64,000 bases of DNA from Siphonodentalium dalli (lineage: Eukaryota; Mollusca; Scaphopoda; Gadilida; Siphonodentaliidae), in NCBI GenBank assembly GCA_032622095.1, contig CP136067.1, positions 78,330,705 through 78,394,704 on the forward strand, written 5' to 3'. Below are positions 23,985 to 36,115 of this stretch, piece after piece; the stretch's first letter is position 1, and each line of letters begins with the position of its first letter. Under the pieces are notes generated by a model, which saw only the letters and a list, made by a program, of their open reading frames with translations, was not told the DNA's origin and did no database searches. The translations under genes were made by a program, and so were the position numbers.

Positions 23985-24210
23985 ATATACTGGCTTCATA
24001 TGCTCTGAAAAATACCTGTCTTGGACACAGCAATTTTCCAGCTGTCTCAGGGGGGGGGGGGTGTGGAAAAAAAATGCACATATAGGGCCCAAAAAGTTTT
24101 TTTCCGACCCCGAGGGACCCACCACCCCATTTGTGCAAAAAAAAGATTTTTTATCCTCCAAAATTTTGGGGACCCACCCCCTTTCTCATGTTTTTATCAA
24201 AATTTCAGAG
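23985..24210 (+). repeat. R1 left fragment plus G-run and imperfect palindrome
   Basis: TGGCTTCATATGCTCTGAAA AATACCTGTC..ACAGC matches the left block of R1. It stops at a 12-G run (24050-24061). A palindromic segment follows (CCAAAAAGTTTTTTTCCGAC .. GGACCCACC). The right part of R1 appears only at 25530. Confidence 0.5.
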
Positions 24211-24639
24211 TTTTTTTTAGCCTTTCTTCAATAACTGTGTTAACTGCCTTTCAATCCCATTCCACTATTCTTTTTTGGTGCAAACTCTTGCTGTGTACCA
24301 TTAAGACTCAAGCAATAACATGCTTAATTGGTAAACACAGATCAGAAAAACAAAAAATAAACTGTATTTCCAGGTGTTTCCTGGTGTTTTCAGTATCTAA
24401 CAACAATAATAAAGCATTGTGTAGGTACACTATATATGTCACAAATCGCCCTATAGACCCCATTATAGCATTAATATATCGAGTGTGTCTGACAGAGAAC
24501 ACTGGCCAGTCTATATAGTGGTAAACAGGTCAGGGGTTCCACAATTATTTGTGCATGACCAAAGAACTCTTTAGTCTTATCCACCGGGGTGGGGTGGGGG
24601 AGGGGAATTGTTTTTGGTTAGGTATACACATAGATATAT
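24211..24639. other. Intergenic DNA, nothing recognised
   Basis: No gene or repeat family seen. Confidence 0.4.
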
Positions 24640-25130
24640 GGTTATTATGCCCCCCGATATTAGTCGGCGGGTATATAGTTGAAGTCTCGAGCCGTCCGTG
24701 CGTCCGTCCATACAAACATTTTGCATTATAACCCAAGAGTCGGTTGTCATATATATATACATGTATATGTAGAATATGTATAATATCACGGGTTGTGACC
24801 ATCAATGCCTACCAGAGTTATGGGCCCTGTTCGACTTTATGAAATTCAGTCCGTACAAAGTTTTTGCAATATAAGTTAAGTGTCGGTTGTCGAATTTTGA
24901 TGTGGTTTGGTATGGTGATAGACCAGAATGATAGGGGAAGGATGTATGCACATATCACTGCATATCACAGGTTTCGCCTGTGAATTCATACCAGAGTTAC
25001 CGGCCTTGTTCAATCCGTAAACACATTTTGCATTATTATAACTGAACCATGGGTTAACAACTTGTGATGTTCTTTGGTACGGGTATAGACCAGCATGAGC
25101 GAACGAATATGCACATATCATATGTAGTAT
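24640..25130 (+). repeat. Retroposon-like tail with two to three tandem modules
   Basis: Starts with CCCCCCGATATTAGTCGGCG and CCGTGCGTCCGTCCATAC. Modules of about 170 bp then repeat ACCAGAGTTATGGGCCCTGT, TTTTGCATTATAAC and ACCAGAATGA..GCACATATCA. Non-coding. Confidence 0.6.
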
Positions 25131-25460
25131 CCAATTTGTGATACAGTTTTTTGGTTTTATTACTTTTATTCAGGTAATATATTAGTTTTGTTATAAATAT
25201 TTCTTCCGTTGATCATAAGTTTCCTGAACGCTATTACGGTGGTCCACTGTGAAGTGGCCCGGGGCCGGGATCCTGTGAAATCCAGAATGTTGCTAAATCT
25301 GAAGCTAAAGAGTCACTATAGCTGCCTATATAGCCCTATACCAACAATCATGGTACTAACATGCTTACAAACAACATTACATGGTCAGTACTTGTAAATT
25401 GTTTGAAGAAAACCCATTTTGGAAAAAAATTACAAGCACAATTTGTTCGGCCTCTGGACC

Positions 25461-25514
25461 ACCCACCCACCCACCCACCCACCACGGAATTTTTTTGCAG
25501 ACCCCCCCCCCCCC
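25461..25514. repeat. (CCAC)n and poly-C tract
   Basis: CCACCCACCCACCCACCCAC is followed closely by a 13-C run (25502-25514). Confidence 0.9.
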
Positions 25515-25529
25515 TGGCTGTCATAAAAT

Positions 25530-25700
25530 TTTCACACAGAAATGAAATAAACGCTATTTATTTCTACCATATCAGGAATAGACTAACACGGAACATTCCT
25601 TTCAGTTCCATGACGTGCACATGGTTTTTGTTTGTTCGGGACCCAAATAACTTGTTCAAAATTGTTTTTGTATGACTTCTGTACGCCTTACGTACTTACT
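25530..25700 (+). repeat. Dispersed repeat R1, copy 3 (right part)
   Basis: AAACGCTATTTATTTCTACC ATATCAGGAATAGACTAACA and a following TTGTTCGGGACCCAAATAAC block match copies 1 and 2. The left block is missing here and may be the fragment at 23985. Confidence 0.65.
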
Positions 25701-26859
25701 GGTAACTTTCTAAAAAATCGTATGTGGTGTCAGGGATTTTGTCAAACTATATTAATTGTATGTGTGATCAACGACAGCCAATTCATTTGTCAATTACTGC
25801 ATATCGTAGTTTTGCTATATATGGTTCTCGTATATAGACTGTTTGCAACAAATGGCTAAAATATTTAGTTAAATCTAGGTTGATGTGGTAGTCTGGTGGC
25901 AAGATTATGCATCCTTGCAGATATTTCAGTTTTCCTCACTACTGCATGATACTCAAGAAGTGCACACTGTCGCTGAAGCGCACCAACTGAATATTTTGTT
26001 CTGTTTTGTGACTATACTTTTGGATATCACAGGGAGATAAATCATTTTCAAAATCAGTTGATATGTTATAGTAGAAAAAATATATTTTGTTGAATGGAAA
26101 ATTTACTCATTTAGGATATTAACGAGAAAGCCAGACCTTTTACTTTAAAAATAAGTGTGTAAAGGACTTTGGGAACTTTTTTGTTGGAAAGTAAAGAACT
26201 GCTTGCACCAATTAAGTGCAACTGCTTCCCAATGAAATCTTCAGTTTGGAGAGCTCTATCTTCTGAAGAAACAAACGTGAAATACTAAGGCACACTCTAA
26301 AAACTTATCCCTTTATATTAATCGATATATTTCTCGTTAGACTTTATCGAGTTGTTATAACACGATACGAGTCGTTATAACACGACACAAGAGTCAGATT
26401 ACACTCCATATATACTAAGTCTTGTTAAAAATAACTATGCGAGCCAGTGCGCATAATATAATTTAAAAAAAGTGTTACATTTGAACTACCACATTCATAT
26501 GTTAACTATTTTGACCAATCAGAATTGACTTTCACATCCCGGATCTTTCAACTTTCAACACGGCAATTTATAATTCACACGTGCATGGTTTGAATGGCGG
26601 ACGAAAACGTGATAGAAATATTATCTACACGGAGTCTTTCTGATCTGGAAAGTGCGTTTGATCAAACTTTGATGCTATATGCATGCTTTCTTCTTTTTTA
26701 ATTTAACATTTTTCGATCTGTCGATTTTAGAGTGTATATAGCTCAAATAAGTGAACTTAATGGTCCTGCTATACGATAGAACACAGATCGACGAGTTCTT
26801 ATTTTTGGGGAATATAAAATAATCTGTGTTTGATAAATTGTTCAATAATGTTATGCGAT
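25701..26859. other. Intergenic DNA, no gene seen
   Basis: AT-rich. A small direct repeat of GTTATAACACGA lies at about 26354-26384. Otherwise nothing recognised. Confidence 0.45.
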
Positions 26860-27380
26860 CTCATAGAATTTTGTTTGCTGACGATCAATTTGCAGTCGCT
26901 GGAAATACCGAGGGAAGATCGTTTATGGGCGGTATAATCCATTGAAACAACGTGATCCCGCTGGAATTCAGATTATAGCATTAGAAACATTCCCATAAAT
27001 CATGTGCCGCGACCTTTCCCTCAACAGCACGTGTGCATGATTCGAAAATAGTCTTCCGTTGAATTGTGGGAGGGGAAATGACCGTAGCCATTCCGCAATT
27101 GTTGGTCACCTCTCCGCGTCTATTTCAATGTTTGTACACTTGCGTCCCCACTAAATCACGCGATAACAATTGCACGCTGACTGACAAAACCTCGCATGAC
27201 GTTCATAATTAATGCGATCTTGGAAACCACAATGAACGATTGTCTTCAGACACCCATACTTTGCTCGGTGAATGTAAATTTGATAGAGGTTCTTCCCTGA
27301 CTCGTTGCCAAAGCGGCTTTTATTTTCTTGTCCATTACGACTGAGATAAACGAGTCTCCTGGTTCGGTGTTACGAACTTT
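26860..27380. promoter_or_regulatory. Candidate cis-regulatory block 1
   Basis: Non-repetitive, less AT-rich than its flanks, without a long ORF. It contains TTTATGG (26922-26928) and its inverse within CCATAAATCA (26993-27002), both Hox9-13/Cdx-type core sequences. CACGTG-like, TGACGTTC and TAATTAATG motifs follow. The regulatory role is inference from composition and motifs in a Hox interval. Confidence 0.3.
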
Positions 27381-28180
27381 GTTAGCTAACTACGACAGAA
27401 CGAATTTTTCATATTTAGCAAGGATTATGTTCCATTGAATACAAAGTTTACTTTTAGGTCAATTTGTGAAAGTTTCTTCAGCATTCGTGAAATTAACTAC
27501 AAATCCCATTAATTTTCCACCGTTACCAACAATTGAAAGGCACCCATGGGAGGGGTCCGAACTAATTGTATAGCATTTTGTCTGGGAACAGACCACGGGT
27601 TACCTAATGTCGACTTTAATTTGACTTTACTATAACTGCAGCTTCTTAAATTGTCCGGAAATGAGTGTATAATAAATATATCTTCATTTAGACACGTTAT
27701 GACACCAAATATCACCATACGTTTCACTGCATGGAACCTGAACTGGACACAGGTGTATATAGTATATAGTCATAACACACTAATTATAAATACGCTCAGA
27801 TATACTGTATAATCATGATGTGGAACGTGATGCTGGTTGAAATCACGCCAGTTGACGTCCACCGCAGGCCCCGATTATTTTTCAATAATAAACGTGAAAA
27901 CCTGTGAAAACAACTTGTAACGCGTTACCAAAATATCGCGAAAGTTGGACACTGAATACACTTTCTCGGCTGCCATGCTATTATACATGTAGATGCAAAT
28001 GCATGTATAATGAATGAATGTTGATTTTGTTCGGGTACAAACAGAATATATATAGACGAAAGTTGACCAGACGAATACGAATGCGTTCCACATAAAATGT
28101 TAGACCAACTTACAACCATGCATACCGGATGGAGCACAGCAACATGAACATCCATTTCTTCAGCCTGTTCTCCAGAAAAC
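27381..28180. other. Intergenic DNA, nothing recognised
   Basis: Short ORFs only; no repeat family recognised. Confidence 0.45.
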
Positions 28181-28320
28181 CCGCACATTATCTGCTTATA
28201 GAGAACTTGTTTTAGGTAGATATTTTGCTTAGAATCGCATCATTTTGAGTCGATAATGAGAGCATTTTAGTCACATTATCGACTCATATAATGAGACGAT
28301 TCTAAGCAGATTATGTGCGG
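28181..28320. repeat. Foldback hairpin with an unpaired insert in one arm
   Basis: The left arm starts CCGCACATTATCTGCTTA, breaks for about 33 nt, and resumes GAATCGCATCATTTTGAGTC. The right arm (28272-28320) is continuous and ends CTAAGCAGATTATGTGCGG. The short CTGCTTA-like string on both sides of the insert suggests a local duplication. Confidence 0.75.
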
Positions 28321-28505
28321 ACAATGACACAAATAAGCCAACCCACGACTTTTCAGGTGTCCGCTCTTTAGCACGTGTTTTCACTGCGGCCCTCGCATAA
28401 AACGAATTAACGACTATGACTCCATTCTCTGCTTATTTCATAATAAAATAATCACAATATGTACCTATTCCACAGTATAGGTCGATTATGTGCGTATTTG
28501 TGCGG
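28321..28505. repeat. MITE family M1, copy E, divergent
   Basis: GTCCGCTCTTTAGCACGTGT followed by TTTCACTGCGGCCCTCGC is the M1 core. GCTTATTTCATAATAAAATA and a GTACCTATTCCAC end are degraded M1 right-end sequence. Together with 28181-28320 it may be one larger element. Confidence 0.5.
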
Positions 28506-29179
28506 ATATGTTGATTTCTTAAAAAAAGATGCACCTGTATCAATACACGAAAAGTACATTGGCAGAGGCGTGGGCATGGTCTATGACTTAAATCCACCAT
28601 TCCTTGCCGTAATTGTTGACTATATATATATGTATATATGCAGTAAGGTGGAATTTTAGAAGTATAGACTATATAGAAATGAAATCAGTCAGCTAAGGTG
28701 ACAGATATGCCGGGTACGCCATGAACCACACAAATTGACTGTCATGCAGCAGGTTCAACCTTAACCGACAATCTATGCTAATATAATATATGACGTCGAA
28801 TAAATCGCATCGTGGAATCGTCAACTATAATAGTGCATGCTTATCGTAAAGCTGAGATATTCCCCATGCACAAGTCGCTTTAAATTTTAATTATATATGT
28901 GCAGCGAATTATATATATAGCTCTTCCACAACATGGGATATACTTATCTATACTATAGCATATTATGTTCCACTTGTCAACATGATTAACTGTTCATATT
29001 CATCATGGAGCATCAAACACATTCATCATGGATACAACTCTCATCTTCAACAAAACATTTGGTTTTCTTAAATCTTGAAGTGCACCGCTCCATTAAACAT
29101 TCATTTCAATTCAAGAAAGAATCCATTGATTATGAGTCCTTCTGAAAAAGAATATTTCATATTATTGAAACTGAAACCT
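28506..29179. other. Intergenic DNA, nothing recognised
   Basis: No gene or repeat family seen. Confidence 0.45.
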
Positions 29180-29360
29180 TGTAAACCTCATCGAAGCGAA
29201 GGGCCCGCATTTCTGATGCGAAATCCAGTTCGCTGTGGACACTAAGTCGCAGCAGGGGACGTAACTCCCCCTGTCGTGTCGCCACCACGACCGTGATTAA
29301 CGACCTCTATCGCCATTAATTATCAACCGCGTTAACGCGACGAACTCATTTTTCCCGGTT
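29180..29360. promoter_or_regulatory. Candidate cis-regulatory block 2
   Basis: Non-repetitive, GC-richer block with a CATTAATTATCAA homeodomain-type core near 29314-29326, TGATTAACG near 29294, and the palindrome-like CGCGTTAACGCG near 29327-29339. No ORF. Role inferred. Confidence 0.3.
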
Positions 29361-29554
29361 TGTTGTCACCCTATGGGTCACAATGGTGTAAACATTTTCA
29401 TAAGATTTAGTCCCAGCGTCTTTGATTTACATCAAAGGCTAATCTGAGAATGTTGATATTGTCTCCAAAATATGTGACAGATAGGCTACCTGGAATAATT
29501 CTGTCCTATTTTCTCTTTCTGACACGATTTCGAGGTTAAAATTGTAATAATCTT

Positions 29555-29780
29555 TGGAGGGTTGGTTTGGTTATTTGGGTTTTCGTTTCAGCTGCTACAT
29601 ATGACATATCATATCACGACGTTGTCTCATGGGTGGTGGAACGACCGTGCATAGGCTTAAATTCGTACCACCGCACATAGAAACCACTGACCCCCGAAAA
29701 GCAACTAACAAATTTGCCTAGGTCACTGTGCACGTGTGAATAACAAATTCGCACTTATCTGGATTACACCAAGCTTCGTC
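29555..29780 (-). mobile_element. tRNA-derived SINE (family S), copy 2, truncated head
   Basis: Minus strand retains a B-box-like GGTGTAATCC, then AAATTTGTTAGTTGCTTTTC, GGTCAGTGGTTTCTATGTGC, CCACCACCCATGAGACAACG and GTAGCAGCTGAAACGAAAAC. The order matches copies at 20813 and 46740; the A-box part is not recognisable. Confidence 0.75.
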
Positions 29781-30799
29781 ATCGCTGTCATATAATGGAA
29801 GGCATGATTGCTACATGATTGTATATATATCCGTACAAGAGGTGATCTAATATATGCATGCCTGGCACAAGTGCATTGCAAACGTTCAGAGACACTATTT
29901 GTGTGTTTTAGACGGCAATATGTTAACTAAATAATTTAAACTGCACCTAGGTGGTATGACTATAGATGATTTTCCATTTCCAGACAATATTCAAAACACT
30001 TGGTCCAAAGAAAGCCTGCATGTGATACAATATATATTGGATTGAATATCAAAATGTCAGGCAATTGTCAACATATACATGTACTCCTGTCTCAATTCCC
30101 AACCTTTGTCGTTACGGTATTACATTTCCGACAGTCTAAAATTGAGTGTGGACACAACACAGGCGACCCCACTGTCGAACATATCACTGAATCATGCACA
30201 TTTACAAAGCTTCATTCCGTTTGCAACTTATCCGAACCTGTCGAATCTAAAAACTTCCAACCCTGCATGGTTTCACATACATTTGAGAACGAGTATATAT
30301 AGGCGGGGAGATGACGACGGGTATTCCATGCGAAATATTATTAAAGTTATACCTCTCACGGAGTGTCTATGGTTCTTTCTGGTAATCTTAAAGGAGCTGG
30401 ATGTGGTTCCGATTCTGATATTCATAACAATCGAGTAGCTATACTTGGAACAAAATTAGACATCGAACTAAGCAGACATGTTGTTGTTCAATTTCTATAT
30501 CTTTTTCAGTTCACCCGCAGCCGGTTCCGGTTCAGCGTCATTTTTCTTATAACGTGTTCAACTAGCGAATGTCTAATATGTGAAGTCACAAAATAAGTCT
30601 ACCTGAATACTTGTGGTTTGTTTTTGGAATGAATCGTTCCAATTTATGTGGAGTGATATTGCCCATATTTCCACCGATCTGCTCACCGGTTCTGTTCTCC
30701 ACCAGAGCATCTAGGGAAAGTTTATATGATTTGTGGTATATATAAAGGGAAACATGCTGCAATACGAAACTTTCTCGTAACAAAATTCAGCGACTGATA
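29781..30799. other. Intergenic DNA, no gene seen
   Basis: Overlapping ORFs of 77-119 codons (30000-30596) show no family resemblance and disagree in frame; I do not call them genes. Confidence 0.4.
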
Positions 30800-31130
30800 T
30801 TGACTGGTGAAGCATCTACAAGACACGCGTGTGGGATACCACAAGGATGGCTCATGGGCCTGAGCCTGTTCATCATTTGCGTCGCTCACCTATATATTAC
30901 CATATATGAATTCTCAAGTGATGAAATTTGCAGACGACATCAGCTGATGACAACAGAACTAGATACATCTTTACAGTCAGTTTTACCACGTTCCAAATTT
31001 AAACGAGACGTATCTGAAGATATCATAAGCAACTATCTTGATAGTGTTCTTTGTAAAAACCTACATTGTTTCGACTGTTACCCGTTCATGGATGAAAACT
31101 ACTATAGTGTAAGAAGTGTTAAGTGAATAC
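30800..31130 (+). pseudogene. Non-LTR retrotransposon reverse-transcriptase remnant
   Basis: The translation from 30800 has GEASTRHACGIPQG..MGLSLFII, which aligns with the GVPQGS.LGPLLF block of LINE reverse transcriptases. The catalytic FADD motif follows only after a +1 frameshift: KFADDI is encoded at 30924-30941. The segment is therefore broken, and is too short to be functional. With the tail at 31290-31510 it is probably one decayed CR1/jockey-like LINE. Confidence 0.7.
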
Positions 31131-31289
31131 AACGCATGTACGCCCTTAATGCGTGAAGAATACAACTATATCAGTCTTAGATTTTAGCAACAATTATATC
31201 ATATGCCATAACTGAACGATTCTTTACTGTATTGCCACTTAGGCTCTGAAAAAAACTAATCCACAAAAGTATCGTTGTCTACACTACTA

Positions 31290-31510
31290 CAGATACAAAC
31301 TTGTATCACAAATGTATGCTGTCATATGGGCTCAGAGTCGGAATATTATTATCGAAGTTTGGGAGTGTGCAGGGAGACGACCAGTAGGTCATGCCATCTC
31401 CCAGTAATATATACTATATATATTTTGTTTGAGTTTTGTAGTATACATTATCATGGTTGTTATATGTTACAAAATAAAACTGAATTGAAAAAAATTGAAT
31501 TGAATTGATT
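31290..31510 (+). mobile_element. LINE 3' tail
   Basis: Ends AAACTGAATTGAAAAAAATT followed by GAATTGAATTGA, the short ATTGAA iteration seen at CR1-like 3' ends. Same strand as, and 160 bp after, the RT remnant. Confidence 0.5.
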
Positions 31511-31879
31511 GTTTGGCAAATAACTAAAGAGAGTGGTGTTAAACCCCTGCAGACAGACCTCGCTGATTTTCAAGTTATGGTTATATATAGGTAAGTTCCT
31601 ATATATGTTTTACGCTTCGATCCGGACAAATGTGAAGCGACGACCACCGGAAAGATGAAACAAAGTCCCGTTTTGGTGTTGTTTAGGTATATTCCTGCAT
31701 TAAACATATCATCTTGGAAGCGTTTTATTACTGTTATCGTGTTATATCTTAGCCGAATCATCAGTACTTAATCTTTCCTTTAAACATTGAAAGAGGCTAT
31801 TGTCAAATATTATACAGTTAATGGAGCGATATGGAATGCAGAAAGTTTGTATGTCTATGTAATACTAAACATCCCACAT
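31511..31879. other. Intergenic spacer
   Basis: Nothing recognised. Confidence 0.4.
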
Positions 31880-34060
31880 ATATTTAGTCATGCAAAGAAT
31901 CAACTCCAAGATGGCCGTTGGCAGCTATGCATAGTTTTTGACATAATTAAGAAATATGGTAAACTCCCCTGGTCACTCTGAAGATCCATATGAAATTTGG
32001 TGACGCTCGATTGAGAGATGTGACCTGTATAGGGTGTGCTAAAGGATTTAGTCATACAAAGAGTAAAATCCAAATTGGCGGTTGGCAGCCATGTTTTTAC
32101 ACAAACGTATTAGGTGCACTGCAACTTCAACGGGAAGGGTACATACAATTCGTGACGTCATAAAATGAGTGGGTGGACGCCAAAACGGGCGGGTTATTAT
32201 CATACGCTTGCTGTCGGATCCGATCCATGAAATCTTGCTTCATCTTATATTTGTAACTGTATATTAATAATGAAACTGCATGGAATAAATACTGATGATC
32301 GTATCCACGACCCAACCATCTCATCTACGGAGACATTATTCAAAGGGAAGCCATTTCACCGAGAGTTGGGAAGCGTATCAGTCTGAACACGTGACCTGCA
32401 GGGTGTGCCGATTCAAACTCATACCAATGCGGGCTGTGTTATGGGGTGTGCGGATGGATTGATTCAAATTTGAAATCCAAAATGGCTGCTTTTTAAAGTA
32501 ATTTCTTAGATAATCGATGGCTTCAATCTAGAGTTCATCTTGATGGTCCATATGAAGTTTTGTGACGATCGGATGAGTGGATCTGTCATGTAGGGTATGC
32601 CGAAGGATTTAGTCATGCAGAGAGTAAAATCCAAGATGGCACCGATGTTTTTCAACCAATTTCGGAAATAATCGATGTACCCGTCTAGAGGTCACCATGA
32701 AGATTCATATGAAGTTTGGTGATGGTCGGTCAAGGGATGTTGTCTGTAGGGTGTGCCAAAGGATTTAGTCATGTAAAGAGTAAAACAAAATATGCTGCCG
32801 GCGGCTATGTTTTTAATCGAAATTCGTTCAATTTCGATAGCTCCCATCGATCCTAAACATGCCTGCAAATTTTCAAAACATTTCTCATATATTAATGCGG
32901 GCTGTAGGGTGTGCCGATGGATTCAAATTTGAAAACCAAAATGGCTGCATGCTGGCGGCCATATTTTAACGAATTTCTGAAATAATCAATGCCTCCAATC
33001 TAGAGTTCACCCCAAAGGTCCATATGAAGTTTGGTGATGATCGGTCAAGGGATGTGGTTTATAGGGTGTGCCGAAGGATTTAGTCATGCAAAGAGTAAAA
33101 TCTAAGATGGCCGCTGGCAGCCATGTTTTTCAACAAATTTCGGAAATAATCGATGGCTCCCATCTACATAGAGGTCACTCTGAAGATCCATATGGAGTTT
33201 GGTGACGGTCGGACCAGGGATGCGGCATGTATAGGTTGTGCCGAACGATTTAGTCATGCAAAGAGTAATATCCAAGATGGTCATGCACTGGCAGCAGTGT
33301 TTTTCAAAACGAATTTCAGAAATAATAGATGGCTGTCACCAGTTGTCACCCCCAAGATCATTATGAAGTTTGGTGACGATTGGATGAGGGATGTGGCCTG
33401 TAGGGTGTGTCAAAGGATTTAGCGGTGCAACGAGTAAAAATCCAAGATGGCTGCTAGTGGCCATGTTTTTTAACGGAAATCGTTCAAATTCAATATTTCC
33501 CATCTAGAGGTGATCCAAAACATGCCTGAAAATGTTCAAAACAATTAGCAAATAATTGGTAAGTGTTATGTTGGCAGCATGGTGTAACGACGGATTCAAT
33601 GTTGAAATATAATAATACAATTCGAAAAAAAAAATGACAAGATCCCATCTAAAGGTCACCCGAAGGTCCATATGAAGTTTGGTGACAATGGGATGAGGAA
33701 TGTGGCCTGAAGGACAGGTGTGTCAAAGCATTTAATGATGCAAACCGTAAAATGCAAGATAGCTGTCGGCCGCCTTGTTTTTCATCGACAATCAGAAAAA
33801 AAATATTAGCTCTCGCCTAGAGGATACCCCAATGATCCATATGAAGTTTGGTGGCGATCGGCGATGTAGGGTGTTCTAAGGGTTTAAAAACTGAAATCCA
33901 AGATGGCCGTTGGCGGCGATGTTGTTCAACGAAATTACTGAAAAAATGATAAGCGCTGAAAAAATGATAAGGTAACCCAGAAGCTCGCTATATAGTTTGG
34001 TGACGATAGGATGAGGGGTGTGGCCTGTATGGTGTGCCAAAGGAAATTGTTGACAATTGA
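31880..34060 (+). repeat. Degenerate tandem array, unit about 165 bp
   Basis: The landmark TTTAGTCATGCAAAGAG recurs at about 31884, 32048, 32607, 32764, 33079 and 33249, with worn copies at 33417 and 33730. The spacings are near 160-170 bp or multiples of it. Each unit also carries TCCAAGATGGCCGCTGGCAG, TTCGGAAATAATCGATGGCT and GAAGTTTGGTGACGATCGG. No coding potential. It looks like an old satellite, or a retroposon with an internal tandem repeat. Confidence 0.85.
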
Positions 34061-35479
34061 CAGTTTATAAAGTAAAGTTGAGCTTAAAAGGGAATAGTAG
34101 AATGAATCTTAGTCTTATTTCTAGACTAAAGTATGGTATGTTGTTTTCGGAGCAGTTCAGACTTGATTTTAGAATGCACTGATCCTACACAACGTATTTC
34201 AGCCATGCATGTACACAAGAAGTTATTGGTGGGTCGGGATGTGTTTATTGTTTTGTGTATAGTTAGTCCAAAAATGGAAACAACTCTGCCTGCAAGGTGG
34301 AGTCCAATCAATCTAAAAATTGCTATTGCAAGACTCCATGTTGGTTAATTGTTTGTATGAATTTTGATTTACTAGAGCATAATGTAAGTGGGGTATACAC
34401 CATTCCTTTACTTTGAATTTACAAGGGTGTGTCCTTTTTGCATCGCTATTTACCCGATTACTTTTACACGGGCATAACTTTATTTCACAGTAGCACGTAG
34501 TGCAGCTAAAGTGTTTTCTGTATCTTTTTTGAGAATAAAATCATATTTTGTTCATTAGAGCTCAATTGTGCTCATTATTCAAGTGTTTTTCTAAAAATCG
34601 GTTCACACTCTGACGAGACTTTACCGAATTAACATAGGTTTATCACGTGATAAAACTATATCAAATTAGTCGAAACGTCGCCATTAACACTACATCAAAT
34701 TTGAACCTCAATGATGTATGTGTGAATATCACGAATGGTAACTCTGATGTGCGATGTCAGGTGCAACGTTGGAACGGACTTTGGTGCACAGGTAGTGAGG
34801 GGTAGGTATTTCTCACCTTCTATATCTATACCATGGTACCAGTTAATATATCGCTTCAAAATATATGTCTTATGAATAACAAGATTATGAACGTCTATTT
34901 TCAATTGGACATATACGTAGTATATACACCACTAATGAGCTCTGACATGGTATGCTGTGTATATTTGACTATTTTCCTGGTCCAGAGATACCAGTCTATA
35001 CCATAAATACTTGTATGGTAATGTATTTCATCAGAAATAAGTACAATACATTTTTCTCTTGATATCCCAGAATGAGATGAGGAGAAATTAGTAACTTCGA
35101 TTCTGCATTGATCTTTGACCTGCGGAAAAAGCTCAATGTCATGACTTCACACCAAAAAGTTAAAATCGGCAGAAAGAAGTATCTATCTTGAACATAAACC
35201 AGGTCAGAATCCGTTCATAATTTGCAAGGACATGTGAAGAACGACCACGTTATTAACCATACCCCCAATATTTATACAATTATTATACTTCCATATTTTA
35301 ATATGGGAGTATATTGTATTTCTGTTGACCCAGTTTTCCGTTTAATTGCAAGTATTCCGAAACTAATGACAGTAGGAACGCGAAATTTTCAGGAAATGTA
35401 GGCACCTAAGAGTTACTGAAGATATAGGTATCCCAAGTTCGGCCCAACGTTTCTTTAAGGGGTTATCGCACTTAAAAAA
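34061..35479. other. Intergenic DNA, no gene seen
   Basis: Short ORFs only, no repeat family recognised. Confidence 0.45.
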
Positions 35480-35880
35480 AAATAATATTTTTCTCTATTA
35501 TTATTATTATTATTTTTCTTAGTTATATTTGTAACGCCTAATCTCAGGAACCGCTGAATGTAGTACGCTGAACTTTTCAGCTTATGTACATATACTACAG
35601 TAGACGGCAGTTACGGCATTGAGAATTTTGTCCGTGCCAGATTTATGGAGTTATGGCCCTTAAACCGGCCTCTCACATTTATCGACAATTGTAGAGTATA
35701 TCTGGAACGCATTGAGGCAGCGGAACGGGACAAATTTTATAATGTAGATCAACTTAAACGTGGTTCAGTTCTACAAAATGGACCTTGTCCGATTATTACC
35801 CGGGGAGTGGGGGACGGGTGTTCAAAGTCGTAAAAAATAAAGTCTCTTCGATTGCGACCAAACTTACATGTCATAGTCTA
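35480..35880 (+). repeat. Probable dispersed repeat with ATT microsatellite
   Basis: A short (ATT)n at about 35498-35515 leads into CTCAGGAACCGCTGAATGTA ... GTCCGTGCCAGATTTATGGAG. The low stop density and phrasing are like retroposon tails, but only one copy is visible here. Confidence 0.35.
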
Positions 35881-35989
35881 CATTTTACACCGATAACGAT
35901 GTCGTGAATATTTTGTAAATCGGTTGAAAATTGACGGAGTTACCGACCCCTGAATGTCCAAAATAATAAATTTCTCTCCCTAATGGAGG

Positions 35990-36115
35990 AAAATGGCTGT
36001 TGGGGAAGCTGGAGCGCAGGAGAGGGTGTGACCAGGCCCGGAAAAGCGGTGGGACCATGCCGGGGTTGTGAGACCAGACCGGGTTGTGAGACCAGGCAGA
36101 CCGGTGGCGGATGTA
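35990..36115 (+). repeat. Short GC-rich tandem block
   Basis: GGTTGTGAGACCAG is repeated twice, with further GACCAGGC / ACCATGCC variants alongside. Confidence 0.7.

Noticed and set aside
24021-24518. 165-codon ORF
   Set aside because: Begins in G-run and palindrome sequence, low-complexity start, no recognisable domain, and a long ORF also lies opposite it on the minus strand.
30000-30596. Three overlapping ORFs of 77-119 codons
   Set aside because: Mutually overlapping in different frames with no domain; likely chance in moderately AT-rich DNA.
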